A stretch of 34,909 bases of DNA. Origin: Nocardioides sp. GTDB lineage: Bacteria > Actinomycetota > Actinomycetes > Propionibacteriales > Nocardioidaceae. The position numbers were made by a program, and so were the translations under genes. The notes under the pieces are model-generated. The model saw only the letters and a program-made list of their open reading frames with translations. It was not told the origin of the DNA and did no database searches. Positions 26,122-34,436 of the stretch are shown piece by piece. The DNA lies in the NCBI RefSeq assembly GCF_025964975.1, contig NZ_JAOPXV010000233.1, forward strand, positions 1 to 34,909. The letters are read 5' to 3'. Numbering within the stretch: the stretch's first letter is position 1; the number at the start of each line of letters is the position of its first letter.

Positions 26122-26901
26122 ATGAGGCCGCAGGTGGTCGCCCACCGTGGCGCCAGCCACGAGAACGCCGAGCACACGCTGCGCGCCTACCAGCGCGCGA
26201 TCGAGGTCGGGGCGGACGCGCTCGAGTGCGACGTCCGACTGACCGCCGACGGGCACCTGGTCTGCGTGCACGATCGCAACCTGCAGCGGACCGCCGCCAC
26301 CAAGGGCGTCGTGTCGACCATGAACCTGGCTGACCTCGACGAGCTCGACTTCGCGTCGTGGAAGAACCCGTGGGCCGAGCTGGACGACGAAGCCCGCGAC
26401 GACGACCCGGCGCACAGTCGGGTGCTCACGCTGCGGAAGCTGCTGGAGACAGTCGCCGATGCCGGTCGGCGGGTGGAGATCGCGATCGAGACCAAGCACC
26501 CGACCCGGTTCGGGGGTCTGGTCGAGCGGCGGCTGGTCCAGCTGCTGGCCGACTTCGGCTGGACCAGTCCGGACTCGCCGGCGCGCGTCATGAGCTTCAG
26601 CGTCACCGCGCTCCAGCGCGTCAATCGTCTCGCGCCGCAGGTCCCGGTCGTGGCGCTGGTCGAGAAGGCCCACCACTGGCCCATGCTCAAGCGCGTCGTC
26701 GACCGCGACTGGATCATCGGACCGGGGGTCAAGGAGCTGCGCGAACACCCTGGCTTCGGCAGGCACCTGCGACTGGCCGACCGCGAGATCCACGTGTGGA
26801 CCGTCAACACCGCCGAGGACCTGCAGCTGTGCGTCGAGCTGGGGGTCGCCGCGGTCATCACCGACAAGCCGGCCTACGTGCTGGAGCTGCTCGACGTATA
26901 G
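26122..26901 (+). CDS. glycerophosphodiester phosphodiesterase
   Basis: A 259-residue TIM-barrel enzyme that hydrolyses deacylated phospholipids such as glycerophosphocholine to glycerol 3-phosphate and the alcohol. The GDPD motif is complete: VAHRGASHEN with His8 and Arg9, ALECDV with Glu35 and Asp37, and His50 in CVHD. Further blocks are VEIAIETKHP, VMSFSVTALQRV, and the C-terminal VWTVNTAEDLQLCVELGVAAVITDKP. No signal peptide is seen, so it is cytoplasmic. It is followed after 11 bp by the SEC-C gene, whose promoter may overlap its stop codon. Confidence 0.93.
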   Translation: MRPQVVAHRGASHENAEHTLRAYQRAIEVGADALECDVRLTADGHLVCVHDRNLQRTAATKGVVSTMNLADLDELDFASWKNPWAELDDEARDDDPAHSRVLTLRKLLETVADAGRRVEIAIETKHPTRFGGLVERRLVQLLADFGWTSPDSPARVMSFSVTALQRVNRLAPQVPVVALVEKAHHWPMLKRVVDRDWIIGPGVKELREHPGFGRHLRLADREIHVWTVNTAEDLQLCVELGVAAVITDKPAYVLELLDV

Positions 26902-26912
26902 CGTTCGGCGAC

Positions 26913-27848
26913 ATGGCCAAGAAGTCCCGCACCAAAGCCCGTGACACCGCGCCCGTCGGCGGAGAGGTCGGGCCTCGGCAGCCCTGCCCCTGCGGCTCGG
27001 GGAAGCGCTACAAGGCATGCCACGGCGCGAGCGCCGGCGCGGCTGCGGCGTTCGTCAACAGACCGTTCGAGGGCTTGCCCGGGGAGTGCGACGTCATCGC
27101 GCTGCGCGAGCTCGTCCCAGCAGCCACTGCACCCCTGACGGTGCCCGGCACCGACCGTGAAGTCCGGCTGTGCACCCTGCTGCCCATGGCCGCCCCGGCG
27201 ATGGTACGCGACAGCGGCGCGATCTGGCTCGGTCTGCAGGTGGCGCACCAGTACGGCGACCCGTCGCGTGACCTCGGGGCCGTGCTCGAAGCCGCGATCG
27301 CGACTGAGCAGTCGGGCATTATCGGCCTGACGACCCCGCCCGGCGAGGGTGCGAGGTTGCAGGACCTCATCGCGAACGAGTCGCTCGACATCACCGTCCA
27401 CGAGGGTTTCGGCTACTGGCTCGATGACGTCGAGGACCAGGACGACTCGACGGCGGCCGCGCTCGAGCAGGCCAACTCCGCAGCCAGCCCGACCTCACGG
27501 CTCGAGAGCGTCGAGGCGGCGTACTGGACCAACGTCGGTCCGAAGGAGCACCTGCGTTGGGTGATGCCGCACCCGGAGGACGAGCTGCTCGACGCGCTGG
27601 CTCGGCTCCACGCCGCCGGCGAGGACTCCCTGGCCGAAGGCTCACGGTTCGTAGGCATGTTCCGGGCGCACGGCCTGCTCGCCCCGGTGTGGGACCTGCC
27701 GGTCGGCACGGGAGCCGAGGTGCTGGAGAAACCAGCGGCCGCGTTCGCTGCCGCGCTGGCCGACGCACTGGCCCAGGGTGGGGACCTCAGTCAGCAGGAA
27801 CGGTCCGCTCGGGCGGGCCTGGCCAACCGTCAGGTGACCATTCGTTAG
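26913..27848 (+). CDS. SEC-C motif protein of the DUF5926 family
   Basis: A 311-residue protein of a family widespread in actinobacteria and still without a function. The SEC-C zinc motif lies near the N-terminus, PRQPCPCGSGKRYKACHG, with Cys25, Cys27, Cys36 and His37, as in the tail of SecA. The remaining ~270 residues are the DUF5926 body, with VRLCTLLPMAAPAMVRDSG, YWLDDVEDQDD, and RFVGMFRAHGLLAPVWDLP. The ATG is 11 nt after the phosphodiesterase stop; TAGCGT (26899-26904) overlapping that stop is a possible -10 at 8-nt spacing. The SEC-C finger suggests a link to protein export or nucleic acids; this is inference. Confidence 0.82.
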   Translation: MAKKSRTKARDTAPVGGEVGPRQPCPCGSGKRYKACHGASAGAAAAFVNRPFEGLPGECDVIALRELVPAATAPLTVPGTDREVRLCTLLPMAAPAMVRDSGAIWLGLQVAHQYGDPSRDLGAVLEAAIATEQSGIIGLTTPPGEGARLQDLIANESLDITVHEGFGYWLDDVEDQDDSTAAALEQANSAASPTSRLESVEAAYWTNVGPKEHLRWVMPHPEDELLDALARLHAAGEDSLAEGSRFVGMFRAHGLLAPVWDLPVGTGAEVLEKPAAAFAAALADALAQGGDLSQQERSARAGLANRQVTIR

Positions 27849-27872
27849 TCACACGTGACTATTCGTTGGTCA
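27839..27872 (+). repeat. direct repeat bracketing a 16-bp palindrome at the gene end
   Basis: ATTCGTTAGTCA (27839-27850) and ATTCGTTGGTCA (27861-27872) differ at one base. Between and overlapping them is the perfect inverted repeat TAGTCAC-AC-GTGACTA (27846-27861), which includes the stop codon of the SEC-C gene. It may be a protein-binding site or part of the 3' end. Confidence 0.5.
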
Positions 27873-27879
27873 AATGTGC

Positions 27880-27897
27880 CCCCGGACTTGTCCGGGG
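27880..27897. terminator. perfect hairpin CCCCGGAC-TT-GTCCGGGG
   Basis: An 8-bp GC stem closes on a 2-nt spacer. It has no T run after it, so it may be a pause or processing structure rather than a full terminator. Confidence 0.4.
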
Positions 27898-27916
27898 AAC
27901 GTGACGGATGTAGGTT
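27888..27916 (+). promoter_or_regulatory. promoter-like element in the intergenic region
   Basis: TTGTCC (27888-27893) and TAGGTT (27911-27916) are 17 bp apart. Transcription would start near 27923, at the foot of the next hairpin. No coding gene begins there. Confidence 0.35.
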
Positions 27917-27922
27917 TCTAGT

Positions 27923-27973
27923 GCCCGGCCGTTGTTGTCTCCCCCGTCGACATCGGCCGGGCGCTTCAATTTT
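27923..27973 (+). terminator. intrinsic terminator, or hairpin of a very short RNA
   Basis: GCCCGGCCG (27923-27931) pairs with CGGCCGGGC (27954-27962) around a 22-nt loop, followed by a T-rich run that includes TTTT. It probably ends the phosphodiesterase/SEC-C transcript. Confidence 0.6.
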
Positions 27974-28087
27974 CGCTGAGGGCGGGAGCCCACCGGCCTC
28001 TCTGGCCAGACTGCGTGACAGCCCGCAGTCGAATCCTCTAGCGTGTGCGCACTGTTGACCGCACCTCGCACCCAGGAGGTTCCCCCC

Positions 28088-28600
28088 GTGTTCCTTGCCC
28101 CGATTCGCACCGTCCTGACGGCCACGCTGGTCGTCGTCCTCGGCGTCCTCTCCCTCGCAGTCTTCGTCGGTTCCGGCGGCAGCGCAGGAGCTTCAGTGCA
28201 GGTGTCGTCGGCGAAGGCCTGCGCTGCCCAGGCCGCAGAGCTGGAGGACGCCGCGGCGGCCGCCCAGGACTCGGCCAAGAAGGTCAAGGGTGCCAAGAAG
28301 CGTCTGAAGGCGGCCAAGCGGTCGCATCGGCCGGCACGGATCAAGAAGGCGAAGCGTCAGCTCCGCAGGGCGAAGAAGGAGCTGCGGCTCCAGCTGGAGT
28401 GGTACACGACGGCGCGGGCGGCCTACGACAAGTGCATGAAGGCCCATCCGACGCCGACGCCGTCCCCCAGCTCGACCCCGACGTCCACCTCGACCCCGAC
28501 GTCCACGGGGCTGCCGACGACCTTGCCGACGGCCCTGCCGCCGATGTGCGTTCCCAACCCGCTGCCGATGGGCCCCAGGGAGATCTGCGCACCCGTCTGA
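28088..28600 (+). CDS. secreted coiled-coil protein with Ser/Thr/Pro-rich tail
   Basis: A 170-residue protein of unknown function. GTG 28088 is chosen because AGGAGG stands eight nt upstream (28074-28079). An N-terminal signal peptide spans about residues 1-36 (TVLTATLVVVLGVLSLAVFV). A Lys/Arg/Ala-rich helical region follows, with KKVKGAKKRLKAAKR and KKAKRQLRRAKKEL, probably a basic coiled coil. Four Cys outside the signal could form two disulfides. The tail (about 120-150) is rich in Thr, Pro and Ser, and part of it is coded by an 18-bp tandem duplication. It may bind an acidic partner at the cell surface; that is inference. Confidence 0.7.
   Translation: MFLAPIRTVLTATLVVVLGVLSLAVFVGSGGSAGASVQVSSAKACAAQAAELEDAAAAAQDSAKKVKGAKKRLKAAKRSHRPARIKKAKRQLRRAKKELRLQLEWYTTARAAYDKCMKAHPTPTPSPSSTPTSTSTPTSTGLPTTLPTALPPMCVPNPLPMGPREICAPV
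28471..28506 (+). repeat. perfect 18-bp tandem duplication in the Thr/Pro tail
   Basis: CTCGACCCCGACGTCCAC occurs twice head to tail, coding a repeated Ser-Thr-Pro-Thr-Ser-Thr unit. In-frame slippage would change tail length. Confidence 0.75.
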
Positions 28601-28618
28601 TGACGCTGGCAGGGGAGG

Positions 28619-29722
28619 TCAGTCCTCCTTGGGTCGCTGGACCCGCCAGGCCTCCAGTCGGCTGTAGCCCTTGACGGACACCCGGCGCAGTCGCCGGAAG
28701 CGGTAGGCAGGGAGGTCGGGATCGGTCCGCTGGGCAGGCTCCTGGTCGACATGCTCGGTGCCGGCGAGGCCGGGGGACTCGGTGCCGTCGTCTGCGCGGC
28801 GGTCCGGGTCCCCGTCGCTCGCGTCGGCGCCGCCGTCGTCCGACAGGGCGGCGTGGGCCCCGCCATCGATGACCACGGTGCCGGGTCGGGCCACGGAGGT
28901 GAGGCGGGAGGCGACGTTGACGGTTGCGCCGTACACGTCACCCAAGCGGTTCACGACGAGGCCGTAGGCAATGCCGGCGCGAACGTCGGGGAAGGGGTCG
29001 TCCTGGTCGAGGCCACGCTGGGTGAGCGACAGCGCGATCTCGGTGGCAGCGGCCGGGTCGTCGGTGGTGAACATGATCTCGTCACCGATCGTCTTGATCA
29101 CCCGGCCGCCGTGGTCGACCACCGTGCCGGTGGCGACCTGCTCGAAGTTCTCGATCCAGACGACGAGCTCGTCCTCCTCGAGCGACTTGCTCCGGGTGGT
29201 GTAGCCGACGATGTCGACGAAGCAGACGGCCATCGTGCGCTCCGCCTCGCTGGCCGAGCCGGTGCTCAGCAGACGGCTGGCCGCGCTGGTGAGGTGGCGC
29301 CGCCAGACATAGGACTGCAGCGCCTCCACCCGCGGGAGCACCCCCGTCACCAGCTCCGCCAGCCGCACGTCGGGGTCCGGCCCTTCGACGGCGTGCCCGG
29401 CCAGCAGCGACGTCTGCCACTCCGCCAGCCGGGCGTAGCTCCGTCCCCAGGTGCGGACGAGCGCGGCCTGTGAGTCCGGCCCGAGGATGCCGATGTCCAT
29501 GAGGTCCGCCGTGAGCCGCAACGCCTGGACGTCGCTCTCCGTGAAGGCGACCACCTCGTCGTTGACGTGGGCGAAGCCGAGCAGACGCCACAGCTCCTGG
29601 GCCACCTCGAGGGGGACGCCGGCGCGCTTGGCGACCTCCACCCGGGTCAGGGTCGGAGACCCGCCCAGGAGAAACGCCTCGACCGTGTCGAAGGCATTGC
29701 CGAGGTCCCCGGAGTCACTCAC
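28619..29722 (-). CDS. class III adenylate cyclase with N-terminal regulatory domain
   Basis: A 367-residue cyclase making cAMP from ATP. Residues ~1-150 resemble the adenylate cyclase regulatory domain known from mycobacterial Rv1264, which responds to pH. The catalytic domain has metal-binding Asp170 (VCFVDIVGYT) and Asp214 (KTIGDEIMF). Substrate-selecting residues are Lys210 and Asp262, and transition-state residues are Asn269 and Arg273 (VYGATVNVASRL). All catalytic residues are present. An acidic Asp/Gly/Glu-rich insert at about 292-337 splits the end of the domain and is unusual. The start is GTG, 16 nt after the stop of the cyclic-nucleotide-binding gene, so the two form an operon. Confidence 0.9.
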   Translation of the reverse strand: MSDSGDLGNAFDTVEAFLLGGSPTLTRVEVAKRAGVPLEVAQELWRLLGFAHVNDEVVAFTESDVQALRLTADLMDIGILGPDSQAALVRTWGRSYARLAEWQTSLLAGHAVEGPDPDVRLAELVTGVLPRVEALQSYVWRRHLTSAASRLLSTGSASEAERTMAVCFVDIVGYTTRSKSLEEDELVVWIENFEQVATGTVVDHGGRVIKTIGDEIMFTTDDPAAATEIALSLTQRGLDQDDPFPDVRAGIAYGLVVNRLGDVYGATVNVASRLTSVARPGTVVIDGGAHAALSDDGGADASDGDPDRRADDGTESPGLAGTEHVDQEPAQRTDPDLPAYRFRRLRRVSVKGYSRLEAWRVQRPKED

Positions 29723-29738
29723 GTCGCGACTCGGTGGC

Positions 29739-30113
29739 TCAGCCGTCGCCGTGGCGTTCGGCGGCCGCGTCCTTGAGCGCCTGCGCGAACGCCGGGATCT
29801 CCGCGATCAGCTGCTCGAGCCGCTCCTTGGTGAAGTGGATGACCTCGAGGGGGGTGAGCGCGACCAGCGTCGCGGTGCGCAGGGTCCGGTTGACGATCGC
29901 GGCCTCGCCCATCACCTGGCCCGCGCCCAGCCGGGCGATCTCGGTGCCGTCGCGACGGACGGACACCTCGCCCGAGGTGAGGATGTAGGCCTTGTCCGCG
30001 GGAGTCTGCTCACCGATCGGCGACCAGCCCTCGGGGAGCTTCAGCGGCGTGCCGGCGGATCGGACCCGCTCGGCTTCGGCGGGGGTGAGCGCGTCGAAGA
30101 TGGAAGAACTCAT
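29739..30113 (-). CDS. single-domain cyclic-nucleotide-binding protein
   Basis: A 124-residue protein made only of a CRP/FNR-type cyclic-nucleotide-binding fold. The phosphate-binding cassette is GQVMGEAAIVNRTLRTATL (65-83), with Glu70 and Arg79 in the positions that hold the ribose and phosphate of cAMP. There is no DNA-binding helix-turn-helix or other effector. It precedes the adenylate cyclase gene by 16 nt, so it may sense the cyclase product or control the cyclase. The ATG has GAGAGG upstream on the minus strand. The 94-bp gap to arginine deiminase includes two GTTGCC(C)CTCTC-like copies and no clear promoter. Confidence 0.85.
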   Translation of the reverse strand: MSSSIFDALTPAEAERVRSAGTPLKLPEGWSPIGEQTPADKAYILTSGEVSVRRDGTEIARLGAGQVMGEAAIVNRTLRTATLVALTPLEVIHFTKERLEQLIAEIPAFAQALKDAAAERHGDG

Positions 30114-30207
30114 GGGCGTTGCCTCTCGGCTGTTGGGTGTTGCCCTCTCAACGCGGATCGACCCGCGAAGGTATGGCCGGCTCGCGGGGTCTGTGTCACA
30201 TCTTGAG

Positions 30208-31431
30208 TCACACCCCGAGCGGTTGGCGCTCCACGGGGCACGACATGCAGCGTGGCCCGCCGCGTCCCGACCCGAGCTCGGAGCCGGCGATGCGGATCAC
30301 CTCGATGCCGGCCTCCTCGAGGCGGTCGTTGGTCTCGTCGTTGCGTTCGTAGGCCACCGCGACCCGCGGCGCCAGCGCCAGGGTGTTGTTGCCGTCGTCC
30401 CACTGCTCGCGTTCTGCGGTGACGGGGTCCAGACCGGTGTCGATCTGGTGGAGCGTGTCGATCTGCATGGCCTTGGCTGCGGCCACCAGGAAGGGCTCCG
30501 CGCCGGCGACGTCCAGCGCCAGGTCGACGTCGGTGTCGCCCCGCTCCTGCACCGTGACGGCGTAGGCGCGCAACGTGTCGGCGACGTTGGGATACATGAC
30601 GACCTTGTCGACGTCGACCATCGTGCACACCGTGTCGAGGTGCATCGTGGCGCGCTCCTGGGCGATCGGCACCGCCAGCACCGTGTGGGCCAGGTCCGCA
30701 TGGAACACCTGGCGGGCCAGCCGCTCGACACCGGCCGGTGTGGTCCGCTCCCCGACCCCCACCGCGATCACGCCGGGCGCGAGCAGGAGCACGTCGCCAC
30801 CCTCGACGTGCTCGTTGTGCCACCCGTGGATCTTCTGGGTGGTGCCGGCGAAGCGCGGGTGCTCGGTGTAGATGAGCTCGGTCAGCTGGGTCTCTCGCAT
30901 GCGCGCCGGCATCGCGAGACTCGTGATCGCGACCCGGTCGCGGATCCACACGCTGGAGTCGCGGGTGAACAGCAGATTGGGCAGGGGGTCGATCAGGAAG
31001 TCGTACGGGCTCAACAGGCTCGTCACCAGTCCGTGACCGCCGCGCACCTCGTCGTTGCGGACCCCCTCCGTGAGCAGACCGGTGAGCTCCTCGGGGGAGG
31101 CGTCACGGAGCGCACCGAGAAGGTAGGTGCGGAGCGTGTCTCCGAGGTGGAGCCCGCTCAGTGCGGAACTGATCGCGTGCTCGCGAGCCTCGGCGCTCCC
31201 GAGGGTCTCGGTGAGGAGCTCGGTCAGGTAGAGGACCTCGACGTCCCGCTGGCGCAGGGTGTCGGCGAAGGCGTCGTGCTCCTCCTGGGCGCGACTCACC
31301 CACGGGATGCCGTCGAAGAGCAACCTGTCGTTGTTGCGAGGGGTCAGTCGCTTCAGCTCGTTGCCGGGCCGGTGCAGCATGACGGTGGAGAGCGCGCCGA
31401 CTTCGCTGTCAGCGCCGTGGGAGTGGGCCAT
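30208..31431 (-). CDS. arcA: arginine deiminase
   Basis: A 407-residue enzyme that hydrolyses arginine to citrulline and ammonia, the first step of the arginine deiminase pathway. Family blocks are [12 protein letters not shown] near the N-terminus, then [11 protein letters not shown]. The catalytic His/Glu region is [17 protein letters not shown]. The nucleophile Cys395 is in [16 protein letters not shown]. Length matches the family. ATG 31431 follows TAGGCT by six nt, so the mRNA is probably leaderless. No ornithine carbamoyltransferase or carbamate kinase gene is beside it, so the pathway may be completed elsewhere. Confidence 0.94.
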   Translation of the reverse strand: MAHSHGADSEVGALSTVMLHRPGNELKRLTPRNNDRLLFDGIPWVSRAQEEHDAFADTLRQRDVEVLYLTELLTETLGSAEAREHAISSALSGLHLGDTLRTYLLGALRDASPEELTGLLTEGVRNDEVRGGHGLVTSLLSPYDFLIDPLPNLLFTRDSSVWIRDRVAITSLAMPARMRETQLTELIYTEHPRFAGTTQKIHGWHNEHVEGGDVLLLAPGVIAVGVGERTTPAGVERLARQVFHADLAHTVLAVPIAQERATMHLDTVCTMVDVDKVVMYPNVADTLRAYAVTVQERGDTDVDLALDVAGAEPFLVAAAKAMQIDTLHQIDTGLDPVTAEREQWDDGNNTLALAPRVAVAYERNDETNDRLEEAGIEVIRIAGSELGSGRGGPRCMSCPVERQPLGV

Positions 31432-31437
31432 GGGGGG

Positions 31438-31443
31438 AGCCTA
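31438..31443 (-). promoter_or_regulatory. putative -10 of arginine deiminase gene (leaderless)
   Basis: On the minus strand TAGGCT is followed by CCCCCC and ATG at 31431. Confidence 0.5.
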
Positions 31444-31450
31444 GCGATCC

Positions 31451-32653
31451 TCAGCCGGCCGGCGTACCCCTGCCGGACTCGTCGGTCGCCGCTGCGGAGG
31501 CCTGCGCTTCCCACTCGCTGCGGAGGATTGCGTACTCGTAGGAGTCGGTCCAGCGTCCCTTCGACCAGAAGTCGGCCAGCTTGTGGGACTCGCGTCGCAT
31601 GCCGAGCCGTTCGGCCAGCGACGCCGAGCGCTCGTTGAGCGCGTCGAGGTTGGCCACCACGCGGCGTACGCCGTAGTGCTCGAAGGCCACTCGCAGCAGC
31701 TCCCTCGCGGCTTCGGTGGCCAGCCCCTTGCCCGCCGCCCAGGGATAGAGGGTCCAGCCCATCTCCGCCGTCGAGACCCCCGCGCCCTGGAAGAAGAGCA
31801 CGACGTTGCCGACCGGCTCTCCCTCGTGCTCCATCACGAGACCCAGGAACCGCTGCGGGCCCACGGGCGGCGGCTGGCAGTGCCGGTAGGTCTCGAACGT
31901 CGTCTCCGCGGCACTGCGCTCGGGGTGGAGGAGATAGCGGACGAAGTCCGGATGCTCCCAGGCTCGCGCCCGGACCGGCGCATCCTCGAGGACGACCATG
32001 CGCAGCGTGAGCCGCTCCGTGTGGAGGGGCAGCGGTGGCGGTTGCGGGTCGTGGAACTCGGCCCGCACCGTCTCGACCCACAGGTCACGGACCGTGGGAC
32101 CGCCGAAGCGCAACCGGTCGAAGGCGGTCATCGGCAACAGGAGCTCGTCGAGCCCCGGAGAGGCGAGCCCTCCGTCGACGGCCTCGGCGAGAGACCCCTG
32201 AGCCAGCTCGTCGCGTGCGTCGATGCGGAGCGCGTCGACGGCTGCGCGGGCCTGCTCGATCAGCACGGCCCGGCGGCGGATCGAGATCGGGTCGAGCACG
32301 CGCAGGCAGACGTACTGTCCGGACAGGAAGGTGTCCCACTCGAAGTCGGCGGTCGCGGGATCGCCCGGCCAGAACTCGACGAACCAGTCGTGGAGCCCCG
32401 CGACCCCGCCGGCGGCACCGAGACAGTCGCCGATGTCGGCGACCATCGGGGTGCCGTCATTGAGGACGTAGGCCGGGAGCGGCAGCCGGCCGGCAGCGAT
32501 GTCACCCAGGTGTTCAGGGGGCGCCGGCGTGAAGTGCTCGCGGGCGTAGGCGTCGTCGGCCTCGGTCATCGGGTGCTCGCCGTTGACCTCCCGGAAGCGG
32601 TCCCGGACGATCTGGAGGTCCCTCAGCGCGTCATCTCCCACACGGTCAAACAT
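31451..32653 (-). CDS. DUF6058-like / GNAT acetyltransferase fusion protein
   Basis: A 400-residue two-part protein. Residues ~1-205 resemble DUF6058, a family sometimes labelled as natural-product related: HPMTEADDAYAREHF, AAGRLPLPAYVLNDGTPMV and LSGQYVCLRVLDP. Residues ~210-390 are a RimJ-type GNAT N-acetyltransferase: LHTERLTLRMVVLEDAP, GWTLYPWAAGKGLATEAARE with the acetyl-CoA loop, and ALNERSASLAERLGMR. Substrate is unknown. The ATG at 32653 lies inside the 3' end of the transporter gene, giving a 31-bp overlap; Met29 (ATG at 32569) is another possible start. The overlap suggests cotranscription with the transporter. Confidence 0.75.
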   Translation of the reverse strand: MFDRVGDDALRDLQIVRDRFREVNGEHPMTEADDAYAREHFTPAPPEHLGDIAAGRLPLPAYVLNDGTPMVADIGDCLGAAGGVAGLHDWFVEFWPGDPATADFEWDTFLSGQYVCLRVLDPISIRRRAVLIEQARAAVDALRIDARDELAQGSLAEAVDGGLASPGLDELLLPMTAFDRLRFGGPTVRDLWVETVRAEFHDPQPPPLPLHTERLTLRMVVLEDAPVRARAWEHPDFVRYLLHPERSAAETTFETYRHCQPPPVGPQRFLGLVMEHEGEPVGNVVLFFQGAGVSTAEMGWTLYPWAAGKGLATEAARELLRVAFEHYGVRRVVANLDALNERSASLAERLGMRRESHKLADFWSKGRWTDSYEYAILRSEWEAQASAAATDESGRGTPAG

Positions 32654-33222
32654 GCCATGAACAGGCACACTCCCGCGCCCAGATAATGGAGCAGGCTCAG
32701 CGTGATGCGCGCGAGCAGCACGCGCCCGACGACGACCGCGAGACCGCTCACGGCGAGAAGTGCGCCCCACGCGCCGAGGAAGACGCTGACCGGGTCGTCG
32801 TACTTCGCGGCGAGCGAGAGCGTCAACAGCTGCGACAGGTCGCCCCACTCGGCGGCGAAGAGCACCAGGAAGCTGGTCAGGACGACCCGGAAGCCCTTGG
32901 CGTTGCCCGCCTTGGCGGCGAGCTCCTCCTCCTCGTCGTCGTCGGCTGCGTCGTGGGCCCGGGCCTCGCGCAGCAGGATGATCGCCCCGATGACGAACAT
33001 CGCCACGGCGGCGCTCTGCACCCAGGTCGTGGGCAGGAAGGTCGCTGCCTTGCCGAGCCCGACCGCCACCAGGGACTGGACGAGGAACGCGAGTGCCACG
33101 CCGATCCACACCAGCAGTGGCCGGAACCTGGTCGAGAGGACCAGCGTGGCGATGAACGTCTTGTCCGGCAGCTCGACGACGAAGATGGCGGCGAAGGTCA
33201 GTGCGATGACGACGAGATCCAC
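32623..33222 (-). CDS. TMEM165/GDT1-family cation transporter
   Basis: A 199-residue membrane protein of the GDT1/UPF0016 family, which exports Mn2+ or Ca2+ in exchange for protons. Six hydrophobic helices are arranged as two repeats of three. The family motif E-x-G-D-(K/R)-(T/S) appears in variant forms in both repeats: ELPDKT (17-22) and EWGDLS (125-130). A cytoplasmic acidic loop, AADDDEEEE (92-100), separates the halves. The start is GTG six nt after TAGGGT. Its end overlaps the DUF6058/GNAT gene. Confidence 0.88.
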   Translation of the reverse strand: MDLVVIALTFAAIFVVELPDKTFIATLVLSTRFRPLLVWIGVALAFLVQSLVAVGLGKAATFLPTTWVQSAAVAMFVIGAIILLREARAHDAADDDEEEELAAKAGNAKGFRVVLTSFLVLFAAEWGDLSQLLTLSLAAKYDDPVSVFLGAWGALLAVSGLAVVVGRVLLARITLSLLHYLGAGVCLFMACLTVWEMTR

Positions 33223-33228
33223 GAAGTG

Positions 33229-33234
33229 ACCCTA
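33229..33234 (-). promoter_or_regulatory. putative -10 of transporter gene (leaderless)
   Basis: On the minus strand TAGGGT is followed by six bases and GTG at 33222. Confidence 0.5.
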
Positions 33235-33242
33235 CGGTGGCC

Positions 33243-34436
33243 TCAGCCCCGAAGCAGCGCCCGGGTGGCTGCGATCGCGTCCGCGAGGACGTCGTTCACA
33301 GGACGCCCGAGGGAGGCGGCTGCTCGGGCGACGTCATCCCACTCCGGTTGCGCGTTGACCACCTCGTCGCCGTCCCTGGCCAGCTTGACGTCGATCGCGT
33401 GGCCCGCCACGTCGACCGAGACCATCTCGCGGTCCAGGGCGTGCTTGTCGAGGGGGATCTGGCGTACGCCGATGGTGGAGGTCTGGCGCCAGATGGCCGC
33501 CCGCACGGCCTCGGCCCGAGCGCTGCTGGTCAGGACCGACAGCGTGTGGGCGGGGCGCCCCTTCTTCATCAGGATCGGCGTGAGCCACGCGTCGCTCGCA
33601 CCGGCGACGAGGAGGGCGGCGATGACGGAGGGCCAGACGCGGGGGTCCAGGTCGTCGATGTTGGACTCGATGAGGAGGGGTCGCTCGTCGCGCCCCGGGG
33701 AGGTGCCCACGAAGAGACGCAGGACGTTGGCGTGCGTGTCCGGGTCTCGCCCGCCGGCCCCGACCCCGATCTCGTTCACGGTCATCGCGGGCTGAGGTCC
33801 CCATGCGTCGGCGATCGCGGTCAGCAGCGCAGCACCGGTGGGAGTGCAGGACTCGGCCACCCCGGGACCAGCCAGGGACGGTACGCCGCGGAGCAGCTCG
33901 ACGACCGCGGGCGGCGGCACCGGCATCTGCCCGTGCGCTCCCGTGATCGTGCCGGACCCGACGGCGACCGGGGAGACGGTGACGCGGGGGACACTGCCCG
34001 GTTCCGCCTCCTCGGTGCGCCCCAGCCACACGAGACCGGCGCACACGCCCACGACGTCCGCGATCGCGTCGAGCGCGCCCACCTCGTGGAAGGAGACGTC
34101 CAGCGGGTCGGCACCGTGGACGCGCGCCTCGGCGACAGCGAGCCGCTCGAAGCAGCGGATGGCCAGGTCCCGCACCTCCGGGTCCAGGTCGGCGGACCCG
34201 AGCAGCGTGCGGATCTCACGCCAGCTGCGGTGGTGCACCGAGTCGTCCACCTCGACGTGGCACCGCGTGGCGGCGAAGCCGTTGCGGCTCACCTGCTCCG
34301 GTCGCAGCGAGACCGGCTCGGGCGCGACCGCGTCGATGCTCTCGGTGAGCACGTCCAGCGGGACCCCCGCACCGATCAACGCCCCGAGGAGCATGTCGCC
34401 GCTCGCACCCGCGGAGGCGTCGATCCAGATGCTCAC
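33243..34436 (-). CDS. larC: nickel-pincer nucleotide cofactor biosynthesis protein LarC
   Basis: A 397-residue protein that inserts nickel into the pyridinium-dithio mononucleotide to finish the nickel-pincer cofactor of lactate racemase and related enzymes. Family blocks are [20 protein letters not shown] at the N-terminus, [37 protein letters not shown] and [16 protein letters not shown]. In some bacteria larC is split in two frames; here it is one continuous gene. The start is GTG, whose bases overlap the larB stop by 4 bp, so the two are coupled. No lactate racemase gene is in the window. Confidence 0.9.
   Translation of the reverse strand: MSIWIDASAGASGDMLLGALIGAGVPLDVLTESIDAVAPEPVSLRPEQVSRNGFAATRCHVEVDDSVHHRSWREIRTLLGSADLDPEVRDLAIRCFERLAVAEARVHGADPLDVSFHEVGALDAIADVVGVCAGLVWLGRTEEAEPGSVPRVTVSPVAVGSGTITGAHGQMPVPPPAVVELLRGVPSLAGPGVAESCTPTGAALLTAIADAWGPQPAMTVNEIGVGAGGRDPDTHANVLRLFVGTSPGRDERPLLIESNIDDLDPRVWPSVIAALLVAGASDAWLTPILMKKGRPAHTLSVLTSSARAEAVRAAIWRQTSTIGVRQIPLDKHALDREMVSVDVAGHAIDVKLARDGDEVVNAQPEWDDVARAAASLGRPVNDVLADAIAATRALLRG

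Noticed and set aside
27880..27973. Resemblance of the two hairpins with C runs to the actinobacterial 6C RNA
   Set aside because: The C runs are only five long, only one is in a loop, and the gene neighbourhood does not match that usually seen.
28012..28042. T-arm-like string near AGTCGAATCC
   Set aside because: No acceptor stem or other arms of a tRNA can be drawn around it.
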